Source: CAYVQE01 sp964454005 (lineage in GTDB: Bacteria; Myxococcota; B64-G9). From it: a stretch of DNA of 64,000 nt. The notes beneath the pieces were generated by a model. That model saw only the letters and a list, made by a program, of their open reading frames with translations. It did no database searches and was not told the DNA's origin. Below, piece after piece: positions 26,215 through 34,296 of this stretch. Location: assembly GCA_964454005.1 (NCBI GenBank), contig CAYVQE010000015.1:1-64000 (forward strand), written 5' to 3'. Each line of letters starts with the position of its first letter. The stretch's first letter is position 1. The position numbers were made by a program, and so were the translations under genes.

Positions 26215-27240
26215 ATGCGGGCCATGGTATTGACCGAGCAAGGCCGGCCGCTCGAGCTGCAGCAGCTGGAGCGGCCGCGGCCGGACCGGGGCCAGCTGCT
26301 GATCCGGGTGCTGACCTGCGGGGTTTGCCGGACGGATTTGCACGTGCGCGACGGGGATCTGCCCGATCCCGAACTGCCGCTGGTGCTCGGCCACGAGGTG
26401 GTGGGCGAGGTGGCCGAGGTGGGCCCGGGCGAGAACCCCTTCCGCTTCCATGTCGGCGACCGGGTCGGCGTCCCCTGGTTGGGCTGGACCTGCGGTCGCT
26501 GTCGTTTTTGCACCAGCGGGCGGGAGAACCTGTGCACCTCCGGGCGCTTCACCGGCTACCAGATCGACGGCGGCTTCGCCGAGTACACCGCGGCCGACTG
26601 GCGCTACTGCTTCCACCTGCCCGACGCGCACGACGATCTACACGCGGCCCCGTTGCTGTGCGCCGGGTTGATCGGTTACCGCGCCTACCGCATGGCCGGC
26701 GAGGCCAGCCCGCTGGGCCTGTACGGCTTCGGTGCGGCGGCCCACATCCTGGCCCAGGTGGCCAAGGCCCAGGGCCGCCAGGTCTTCGCCTTCACCCGCC
26801 CGGGCGACGAGCCGGGCCAGGCCTTCGCCCGCCGCTTGGGGGCCGAGTGGGCCGGCGGCTCCGACCAGGCGCCGCCGGAGCCGCTGGGCGCCGCCATCCT
26901 GTTCGCCCCGGCCGGCGAGTTGGTGCCGGCCGCCCTGCGCGCGGTCGAGTGCGGCGGGGTGGTGGTCTGCGCCGGGATCCACATGTCGGACATCCCGACC
27001 TTTCCGTACCGCATCCTGTGGCATGAGCGCCGGCTGCGCTCGGTGGCCAACCTGACCCGCCGCGACGGCGAGGACTTCTTCGCGCTGATCCGGGACGTGC
27101 CGATCGAGACCCGCGTCCAGCCCTATCCGCTCGAGCAGGCCGAACAAGCGCTGGCCGATCTGCGAGCCGGCCGCGTCGAGGGCGCCGCGGTGTTGCAGGT
27201 GGCCGCGGCCGATTCCGGCGCCGGCGTGCCGAACTGCTGA
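26215..27240 (+). CDS. Zinc-dependent alcohol dehydrogenase (MDR family)
   Basis: 341 residues; GAGGAGG is 6 bases before the ATG. GroES-like N domain with catalytic-zinc ligands Cys38 (CGVCRTD) and the following GHEVVGEV His-Glu. A structural zinc lobe has four Cys (CGRCRFC then C). Rossmann domain with YGFGAAAHILAQ; the third Gly of the usual GxGxxG is Ala. Closest in pattern to the zinc-binding AdhP-like group with a short C-terminus. It lies 49 bases after the YgfK-like gene and is probably in the same transcript. Substrate unknown. Confidence 0.88.
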   Translation: MRAMVLTEQGRPLELQQLERPRPDRGQLLIRVLTCGVCRTDLHVRDGDLPDPELPLVLGHEVVGEVAEVGPGENPFRFHVGDRVGVPWLGWTCGRCRFCTSGRENLCTSGRFTGYQIDGGFAEYTAADWRYCFHLPDAHDDLHAAPLLCAGLIGYRAYRMAGEASPLGLYGFGAAAHILAQVAKAQGRQVFAFTRPGDEPGQAFARRLGAEWAGGSDQAPPEPLGAAILFAPAGELVPAALRAVECGGVVVCAGIHMSDIPTFPYRILWHERRLRSVANLTRRDGEDFFALIRDVPIETRVQPYPLEQAEQALADLRAGRVEGAAVLQVAAADSGAGVPNC

Positions 27241-27257
27241 GCGGCGGGCGGTCCCCG

Positions 27258-30200
27258 TCAGCGCTGCCAGAACACGCGCAGATCGGAGAAGGCGGGCGAG
27301 ACATCGTCCTCGGTGTTCAGCGTCACCTGTACCTGCAGCCAGCGGTTGGGCGGCACCACCCCGTGGATGTCAGCGCTCCAGGGCGGGGCCTGCTGGTGAT
27401 CGGCCTCGTACTGCGGGCTCCAGCCGGCGCCGATCAGCTCGCCCTGGCTGGGGGCGGAGCGCGCCCGGACCCGGATGCGGTCGTCGGGCCCCATCGAGCC
27501 GCCCCATTCCAGCCGATCCCAGATGGCCCCGGCGTAGCCCGAGTCGTAGTCCACCGTCCAGGTGCCGTGCTTCAGGGTGATGTTGCGCAGCTGGAAGCCG
27601 GTCATGTCCGAGTACGTGTACGGCGAGCCGCCGACCGGAAAAACGTCGAGTTGGGTGCCGTCGGAGGCGAACTTGGTGGCGTGGCCCGACGAGTAGCTGA
27701 TGGCCCAGATGTTGTCGTTGAAGTCGACCGCCATGCCCAGCGGGCCGTTGGCGTTGTGGCCGAAGCCGGAGACCGACCACTGGCCCAGGTGGGTGCCGTC
27801 GGGGGCGAACTTGCTGACCGTGTTGTGGTCCCACTCGGCCACCCAGACGTTGCCGTCCGGATCCACCGCCACCCCGCGGGTGCGGCCGCCGCCGGTGTCG
27901 CCCACGCTGCGGCCCACGCAGGTGACATCGCCGGTCTGTCCGTCGACCTTGATGGCGCCGCAGGGGCAGCCGCCGTCCCAGCAGCCGTACCAAGGGTTGT
28001 CGTTGGCGTCGATGGCCACGCCGTAGGTGGCTCGGCCCGGGTCGACCGTCATGACGATCTCACAGGTGGCCGTGTCGATCTTGCGCAGCGGGCCGTTGTT
28101 CAGCGTGGCGATCCACAAAAAACCGTTGGAGTCGACCGCCGCGCCGTAGGCGCGCGAGGTGCCCTGGCCGTCGGCCAGGTCGACGGCGCACAGCTGCACG
28201 CAACGCGGGATGCCGTCGGGTTGGCTGTCGTCGACCTCGGTGCCCGAGTACTTGTAGATATGGGCGCCGTTCCACGAGCCCAGCCAGGCGTTGCCGTCGG
28301 CATCCAGCGTGACCCCGCGCACCGCCACCGGGCTGCCGGTCACGTCGGCCCGGCAGATGAGGTTGCCGTCGGCGTCCAGGTGGGCGGCGTTGCCGTGGTC
28401 GGGATCGCCGCCGTCGCAACCGGAGAGGTTGTTCTGGCAACCGCGGTTGCCCACCCAGACCGAGTTGTCCACCGCCACCGCGGTGCGCGACGGGCTCCAG
28501 CCCCAGGTGGAGTAGACGCCGATCAGCTCGTCGGTCTCGGTGTCGAACTTCTTGACCGTATGGCAGATCTCACCAGGGTAGCAGGGCGGATCCGACAGAC
28601 AGCCCGAGGCCTCGTTGCAGATGACATTGGTGCCCGCGATCCAGATGTAGTGCGGCGACTGGGTCTCCGAGTCGAGCTGCAGGCTGTCCGGATCCACGTT
28701 GTTCGACACCCCGTCGGCTTCGCCGTACTGCCAGTCGTCTTCGCCGCCCCACTCCTGCTCGTAGCACGAGTCGCCGCAGGTACCGCAGGCGTTGAGTAGC
28801 CCCTCGTCGGTCAGCCCGTCGCAGTCGTTGTCGATCCCGTCGCACTCTGTCTCGTCGGGCACCGGCAGGCAGTCGCCGCAGGCGTTGACCAGACCCTCGT
28901 CGGTGAAGCCGTCGCAGTCGTTGTCGATCCCGTCGCAGACCTCCTCGCCGTCGCAGTGGCCGCAGGCGTTGGAGCCGATGGCCCAGCGCTCGTCCGTCTC
29001 GCCGTCGCAGTCGTCGTCCAGCCCGTTGCAGGTCTCCGGCTCCGGTCCGCGGCTGCCCTCGCATGCGCCCCAGAACTCGCCGTCGCAGGTCTGCTGGCCC
29101 CAGGTGCAGATACCCACCCCGGGCGTGCCGCCCTGGCCGAGGTAGCACTGCCGGCTGTCGCTGCCCGAGCAGCCGCCGCAGCCCTCGTCGATCAGGCCGT
29201 CGCAGTCGTCGTCGATGCCGTTGTGGCACTCCTCCTCGGGCACCGGGCCGCAGCCGCCGCAGGCGTTGGTCACGCCCTCGTCGACCAAGCCGTTGCAGTT
29301 CTGGTCACGGCCGTCGCAGACCTCGGCCGCGCCCGGATGGATGTCGGGGTCGGTATCGTCGCAGTCGGCCGGCGGCGCATAGCCGTCGCCGTCCAGATCC
29401 GGCAGACAGCCCTCGTCGACGAAACCGTCGCAGTCGTTGTCGACGCCGTCGGCTCCCGGGTCGCACTCGATGCCCGGCAGCACCTCGCCTTCGCAGGCGC
29501 TCCAGGCCCAGGAGCCGTCGGGCTGCTCGACGCAATCGTGGACGCCGCCGCGGCAGATGCCGAAGCCCAGGGTGTTCGGCGAACCCGAGTAGCAGGGTTG
29601 GCCGGTGGGCGGGTGGCAGGTGCACTGCTGGCCGGCGCCGCCCGCTTCGCATTGGCAGTTGGGATCGCAGTCGCAGCCCTCGTCGACCTGGCCGTTGCAA
29701 TCGTCGTCCAGCCCGTTGCCGCAGATCTCGACCAGCTCGGCATCGGGCGGCTCGCACTCGCCGCAGGCGTTGAGCAGCCCCTCGTCCACCTCGCCGTCGC
29801 AGTCGTCATCCAGCCCGTTGCAGGTCTCTTCCTCGGGATGCTGCTCGCCCAGGCACTCGCCCCAGGTGCGGTCGCGGTTGCAGCTGGCCACCCCGGCGCG
29901 GCAGATGCCCACCCCATCGGTGGCGGCCGGGCCGGTGTAGCAGGATTTGAAATCGCCGTAGGTGCAGCCGCAGTCGGCCTCGTCGGTCTCGCCGTCGCAG
30001 TCGTTGTCCACCCCGTCGCCGCACACCTCCTCGGCTCCGGGGTGCACCGTGGGATCGGTGTCGTCGCAGTCCGGCCCGGCCGCGCAGAATTCGCCGTAGC
30101 CGTCCTCGTCCTCATCGATGCATTCCTGCCCGCCGTCGGCGTCGCTGCCGTCGCGATCGGTCGGCTCGGGCTGGCAATAGCCCTGCTGGCAGGTCTCGCC

Positions 30201-30470
30201 GCGCGGGCAGTCGCCGTCGGTCTCGCAGGGGGTCAGGCAGGCGCCGCTGATGCAGACCTGACCGTCCGGACAGCCCTCGCCCGCGCCGCAGCGCGGCCGG
30301 CAGTAGCCCTGGTAGCAGACCTCGTCCGCCTCGCAGTCGGCGTCGGCGGTGCAGGCAGCCGGGCCGGGTGGCAGGTTGTTGGAGCAGGCGGCCGCTGCCA
30401 GAGCGGCCAGAAAAACAACCACCATCCAGAACCGGCCCCGCGGCCGGACCACGTCGGATTCCGCATCCAT
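27258..30470 (-). CDS. Cys-rich MopE-repeat lipoprotein with C-terminal beta-propeller
   Basis: 1070 residues. Signal peptide with lipobox AAAC (Cys about 29), so probably an outer-membrane or surface lipoprotein. Residues about 35-110 have Dickkopf-like Cys patterns (CTADADCEADEVC). Residues about 125-585 hold nine copies of a motif such as CNGLDDDCDGEVDEG plus two DCDDTDP-x-HPGA repeats, the Asp-rich MopE-like metal-binding type. Residues about 590-950 are NHL/Vgb-like propeller blades (AVDPDGNVWVAEWD, AVDFNDNIWAISY). The end is a jelly-roll-like domain. The protein should bind Ca2+ or Cu and need many disulfides. GAGGTGG lies just before the ATG. A role in surface adhesion or metal binding is inferred. 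Confidence 0.75.
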   Translation of the reverse strand: MDAESDVVRPRGRFWMVVVFLAALAAAACSNNLPPGPAACTADADCEADEVCYQGYCRPRCGAGEGCPDGQVCISGACLTPCETDGDCPRGETCQQGYCQPEPTDRDGSDADGGQECIDEDEDGYGEFCAAGPDCDDTDPTVHPGAEEVCGDGVDNDCDGETDEADCGCTYGDFKSCYTGPAATDGVGICRAGVASCNRDRTWGECLGEQHPEEETCNGLDDDCDGEVDEGLLNACGECEPPDAELVEICGNGLDDDCNGQVDEGCDCDPNCQCEAGGAGQQCTCHPPTGQPCYSGSPNTLGFGICRGGVHDCVEQPDGSWAWSACEGEVLPGIECDPGADGVDNDCDGFVDEGCLPDLDGDGYAPPADCDDTDPDIHPGAAEVCDGRDQNCNGLVDEGVTNACGGCGPVPEEECHNGIDDDCDGLIDEGCGGCSGSDSRQCYLGQGGTPGVGICTWGQQTCDGEFWGACEGSRGPEPETCNGLDDDCDGETDERWAIGSNACGHCDGEEVCDGIDNDCDGFTDEGLVNACGDCLPVPDETECDGIDNDCDGLTDEGLLNACGTCGDSCYEQEWGGEDDWQYGEADGVSNNVDPDSLQLDSETQSPHYIWIAGTNVICNEASGCLSDPPCYPGEICHTVKKFDTETDELIGVYSTWGWSPSRTAVAVDNSVWVGNRGCQNNLSGCDGGDPDHGNAAHLDADGNLICRADVTGSPVAVRGVTLDADGNAWLGSWNGAHIYKYSGTEVDDSQPDGIPRCVQLCAVDLADGQGTSRAYGAAVDSNGFLWIATLNNGPLRKIDTATCEIVMTVDPGRATYGVAIDANDNPWYGCWDGGCPCGAIKVDGQTGDVTCVGRSVGDTGGGRTRGVAVDPDGNVWVAEWDHNTVSKFAPDGTHLGQWSVSGFGHNANGPLGMAVDFNDNIWAISYSSGHATKFASDGTQLDVFPVGGSPYTYSDMTGFQLRNITLKHGTWTVDYDSGYAGAIWDRLEWGGSMGPDDRIRVRARSAPSQGELIGAGWSPQYEADHQQAPPWSADIHGVVPPNRWLQVQVTLNTEDDVSPAFSDLRVFWQR
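28780..30110 (-). repeat. Array of Asp/Cys-rich MopE-like metal-binding repeats
   Basis: At DNA level the plus strand shows recurring GTCGCAGTCGTCGTC-like units spaced irregularly. They encode C-x-G-x-D-x-DCDG-x-x-DEG. Nine motif copies are seen in the translated lipoprotein. The same unit recurs in the 34297 gene. Confidence 0.75.
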
Positions 30471-30645
30471 GTTCCACCTCGCCTCGGGCCCTCAGTGACC
30501 CTATCGGCAATGATAACACCGGCTTGACGTTTGCTCCAGACGGTGCCGGCAGAAAGCAAAAACCAGGGAAAACAGCAGCTTGGGTGAATCCCGAATTGTC
30601 CTGTCTTTCCGGCCGGTTGCTCTATTTCGGGACAAGATGGGTCGC

Positions 30646-30674
30646 TTGACAATAGGCCCGGCTGGGGCCACAAT
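30646..30674 (+). promoter_or_regulatory. Sigma-70 type promoter for dnaE
   Basis: Perfect -35 TTGACA (30646-30651), 17-base spacer, CACAAT (30669-30674). The start would be near 30681, about 42 bases before the dnaE ATG. The remainder of the 252-base divergent gap is less GC-rich but shows no other feature I can name. Confidence 0.55.
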
Positions 30675-30722
30675 GGAAACCCGTCGCCAGCAACCCCGTT
30701 TTCGGAAAGGTCAAGGTGCGCG

Positions 30723-33700
30723 ATGACCGGGTTCGCTCATCTCCACCTCCATACCCAGTACAGCCTGCTCGACGGCGCCATCCGCCTGGATCGACTTTTT
30801 CCCCGGCTCGAGGAGCTGGGGATGAAGGCGGTGGCCATCACCGATCACGGCAACATGTACGGCGTGATCGACTTCTACCAGCGGGCCCGCAAGGCCGGCA
30901 TCAAGCCCATCATCGGTTGCGAGACCTACGTGGCCGGCCCGCGCGGCCGGCACGATCGCACGGTGCGCGAGGACTACCACCTGGTGCTGCTGGCACGCGA
31001 CATGGAGGGCTACCAGAATCTGTCCCAGCTGGTGAGCAAGGCTTACCTCGAGGGCTTCTATTACCATCCCCGGGTGGACAAGGAACTGTTGCGCGAGCAC
31101 AGCCGGGGGTTGATCGCCATGTCCGCCTGTCTGAGCGGCGAGGTGGCCAACCACGCCAAGAACGGCCGGCTCGAAGAAGCCCGGGCTGCGGCGCGGGAGT
31201 ATGCCGCCATCTTCGAGCCGGGCCAGTTCTACCTGGAACTGCAGCACAACGGCCTGGCCGAGCAGGAGCGCGCCAACGAGGTGCTGCGCCGGATCGCGGC
31301 CGAGGAGGGGCTGCCGCTGGTGGCCACCAACGACTGCCACTACCTGACCAAGGACGACGCCTTCGCCCACGACGTGCTGCTGTGCATCTCGACCGGCAAG
31401 ACGCTCGACGATCCCAATCGCATGCGCCACGAGACCGAGGATCTGTACCTGCGCTCGGCCGAAGAGATGCAGGCGCTGTTCGCCGATACCCCCGAGGCGC
31501 TCGAGAACGCAGCGCGCATCGTCGAGGCCTGCGACGTCGAGATCGAGCTGGGCAAGTACAGCCTGCCCCAGTTCGAGGTGCCGGCGGGCTTCGACCTGGA
31601 GTCCTACCTGGCCGACCGCACCCGCCAGGGGCTGGCGCGGCACCTGGAGCGCGTCGATCCGGCCGAGCACGAGCGCTACCAGCGGCGGCTGGACTACGAG
31701 CTGGGCGTGATCTGCCAGATGGGCTTTCCGGGCTACTTCCTGATCGTCTGGGATTTCATCCGCTATGCCAAGGATCAGGGAATCCCGGTGGGGCCGGGCC
31801 GCGGCTCCGGCGCCGGCTCGCTGGTGGCCTACTGCCTGGGCATCACAGACCTCGATCCGCTGCCCTACGACCTGCTGTTCGAGCGCTTCCTCAACCCGGA
31901 GCGCGTCAGCATGCCCGACTTCGACATCGATTTCTGCCAGGACCGGCGCGGCGAGGTGATCCAGTACGTCACCCAGCGCTACGGCTGGGATCGGGTCGGT
32001 CAGATCATCACCTTCGGTCAGCTCAAGGCGCGTTCGGCCATCAAGGACGTGGGCCGGGTGATGGGCCTGACCTTCGCCGAGACCGATCGCATCTCGAAGC
32101 TGGTGCCGGCCGGGCCCAAGGTGACGCTGGAGTCGGCGTTGGCGGAGGAGCCGCGGCTGACCGAGATCCAGCAAGAGCGCGACGAGTACCGCCGGGTGAT
32201 CCAGGTGGCCCGGGCCCTCGAGGGTCTCAACCGCCACGTGGGCATGCACGCCGCCGGGGTGGTGATCGGCCTGAAGCCGCTGTGGGAGCACGTGCCGGTG
32301 GTGCGCGGCGACGAAGAGGTGCTGATCACCCAGTTCGCCAAGGACGAGGTCGAGCTGGCCGGCCTGGTCAAGTTCGACTTTCTGGGGCTCAAGACGCTGA
32401 CGGTCATCGACCATGCGCTGCGCATGATTCGCGACAACGGCACGGCGCTCGATCTGCACGATTTGCGCCTCGACGATGCGGCCGTCTACGCGCTGCTGAC
32501 TTCGGGGGAGACCGACGGCGTGTTCCAGGTGGAGTCGGACGGCTTCAAGGAGCTGATGAAGAAGCTGCAGCCGGACCGCTTCGAGGACATCATCGCCGCG
32601 GTGGCGCTCTATCGACCGGGGCCGCTGGGCGCCGGCATGGTCGAGGACTACATCGAACGCAAGCACGGCCGCGGGGGCAAGATCACCTACCTGCATCCGG
32701 TGCTGGAGCCCATCCTGGAGAGCACCTACGGGGTGATCATCTACCAGGAGCAGGTCATGCGCATCGCGGTCGACCTGTGCGGCTTCACCATGGGTCAGGC
32801 CGACACCCTGCGCAAGGCCATGGGCAAGAAGAAGGCCGACCTGCTGGCCAAGCTCAAGGTGCAGTTCATCGAAGGCGCCCAGACGACCAGCGGGCTGGCC
32901 GAGTCGGTGGCCAGCGAGCTGTTCGAGAAGATCGAGAAGTTCGCCGAGTACGCCTTCAACAAATCACACTCGGCGGCCTATGCCCTGATCTCTTACCAGA
33001 CGGCCTACCTCAAGGCCCATCACCCGGCCGAGTTCATGGCCGCCCTGCTGTCGTCCGAGATGAACGAAAGCGACAAGCTGGTCAAGCACATCGCCAAGAT
33101 GCGCCACCAGATGGGCATCGATGTGCTGCCGCCGGATGTCAACCGCTCGGAGCGCGACTTCAGCGTCAGCGAGGGCAAGGTCGTCTTCGGCCTGGGCGCG
33201 GTCAAGGGCGTCGGCGACTCGGCCATCGAGGCCATCGTGGCCGCCCGCCAGGAGGGCCCGTTCTGCTCGCTGTTCGACTTTTTGGGCCGGGTCGACCTCG
33301 CCCGGGTCAACAAACGCCTGGTCGAGGCACTGGTCAAGAGCGGCGGCCTCGACGGGCTGGGGTCCAACCGGGCGACGCTGGCCGCGGGGCTCGAGCTGGC
33401 CTTCGATTGGGCCGGCCGGCGCCAGAAGGAGCGCGCCTCGGGGCAGCGCTCCTTGCTCGACATGATGGCCGGGGCCCAGTGCACCGCTCAACCGGCCGAG
33501 GACCATCCGCCGCTGAACGAGTTGGACGAGTGGCCCGAGCGCGAGCGCCTGGCGGCGGAGCGCGAGGCGCTGGGCTTCTACATCTCGGGCCACCCCCTGG
33601 ATCGCTACCGCACCGCGCTCAGACGGCTGGACAACACGCCGATCGCTCAGCTCGGCCGGGGGCTGGAGCCGCGCGGGCGGCCGCGCGAGGTGCACCTGGC

Positions 33701-34190
33701 GGCGCTGGTGGCCGGCATGCGCGAGCGGCCGCTGAAGAACGGCAACGGCCGGATGGCCATTCTGCAGCTGGAGGACCTGACCGGCCGTTGCGAAGCGCTG
33801 GTGTTCTCCAAGGAGTTCCAGCGCTGCGAGGATCTGCTCAAGAGCGAGCGGCCCTTGCTGCTGACGGGCAATGCCTCGATCGAGGACGACGAGAACCCGG
33901 TGGTGCGGCTGGTGATCCGCGAGGCCAGCACCCTCAAGGCGGCCAGCAAGCAGCGCACCAGCCAGGTCCACTTCCGGCTGGCGGCCGATGCGCTCAACCG
34001 CGAGCGGCTCGATCGGCTGCGCAGCATCCTGCGCCGCCACCGCGGCCGCTGCACCGCCTACCTGCACATCCTGCTGTCGGCCGATGGGCCCGAGACCGTG
34101 CTGCGCCTGCCCGATCCGGTGTCCTTCTCCGAAATAGTCGAGCGCGAGGTCGACGGGCTGTTCGACTGCCGGGTCACGGATTACTGCTGA
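30723..34190 (+). CDS. dnaE: DNA polymerase III alpha subunit (replicative polymerase)
   Basis: 1155 residues, normal DnaE1 length. N-terminal PHP domain (about 3-210) starting FAHLHLHTQYSLLDGA. The C-family polymerase core carries the catalytic Asp pair in MPDFDIDFCQDRRGEV (about 397-412) and the third Asp in KFDFLGLKTL (about 550). Fingers motif MGKKKADLLAKLK and the ATP/template segment NKSHSAAYALISYQ are present. The C-terminal part contains the helix-hairpin-helix and OB-fold (AALVAGMRERPLKNG onward). It copies the chromosome within the Pol III holoenzyme. It stands alone on the plus strand, convergent with the 34297 gene. Confidence 0.96.
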   Translation: MTGFAHLHLHTQYSLLDGAIRLDRLFPRLEELGMKAVAITDHGNMYGVIDFYQRARKAGIKPIIGCETYVAGPRGRHDRTVREDYHLVLLARDMEGYQNLSQLVSKAYLEGFYYHPRVDKELLREHSRGLIAMSACLSGEVANHAKNGRLEEARAAAREYAAIFEPGQFYLELQHNGLAEQERANEVLRRIAAEEGLPLVATNDCHYLTKDDAFAHDVLLCISTGKTLDDPNRMRHETEDLYLRSAEEMQALFADTPEALENAARIVEACDVEIELGKYSLPQFEVPAGFDLESYLADRTRQGLARHLERVDPAEHERYQRRLDYELGVICQMGFPGYFLIVWDFIRYAKDQGIPVGPGRGSGAGSLVAYCLGITDLDPLPYDLLFERFLNPERVSMPDFDIDFCQDRRGEVIQYVTQRYGWDRVGQIITFGQLKARSAIKDVGRVMGLTFAETDRISKLVPAGPKVTLESALAEEPRLTEIQQERDEYRRVIQVARALEGLNRHVGMHAAGVVIGLKPLWEHVPVVRGDEEVLITQFAKDEVELAGLVKFDFLGLKTLTVIDHALRMIRDNGTALDLHDLRLDDAAVYALLTSGETDGVFQVESDGFKELMKKLQPDRFEDIIAAVALYRPGPLGAGMVEDYIERKHGRGGKITYLHPVLEPILESTYGVIIYQEQVMRIAVDLCGFTMGQADTLRKAMGKKKADLLAKLKVQFIEGAQTTSGLAESVASELFEKIEKFAEYAFNKSHSAAYALISYQTAYLKAHHPAEFMAALLSSEMNESDKLVKHIAKMRHQMGIDVLPPDVNRSERDFSVSEGKVVFGLGAVKGVGDSAIEAIVAARQEGPFCSLFDFLGRVDLARVNKRLVEALVKSGGLDGLGSNRATLAAGLELAFDWAGRRQKERASGQRSLLDMMAGAQCTAQPAEDHPPLNELDEWPERERLAAEREALGFYISGHPLDRYRTALRRLDNTPIAQLGRGLEPRGRPREVHLAALVAGMRERPLKNGNGRMAILQLEDLTGRCEALVFSKEFQRCEDLLKSERPLLLTGNASIEDDENPVVRLVIREASTLKAASKQRTSQVHFRLAADALNRERLDRLRSILRRHRGRCTAYLHILLSADGPETVLRLPDPVSFSEIVEREVDGLFDCRVTDYC

Positions 34191-34211
34191 ACCGGAGCAT
34201 CGCTAGCGTGT

Positions 34212-34242
34212 AAAAAAACGCCCCGGCCGCAAGGCCGGGGCG
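34212..34242 (-). terminator. Rho-independent terminator for the MYXO-CTERM gene
   Basis: A perfect 10-base stem, CGCCCCGGCC (34219-34228) with GGCCGGGGCG (34233-34242), and a 4-base loop. On the minus strand it is followed by seven T residues (complement of 34212-34218). It is placed to stop the minus-strand gene ending at 34297 and may also slow transcription from dnaE. Confidence 0.85.
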
Positions 34243-34296
34243 CGTCGATTCTAACGCCCCTGGCCCGATGGGCGGGGGCGCTGTAGTTCGGGCGGT

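Noticed and set aside
28780..30110. Spaced DNA repeats resembling a CRISPR array
   Set aside because: Repeats are coding, in frame, imperfect and irregularly spaced; no cas gene is present.
28956..30527. 523-residue Val/Ala-rich open frame on the plus strand
   Set aside because: Complement of the Cys/Asp repeats of the lipoprotein; composition reflects repeat DNA read backwards.
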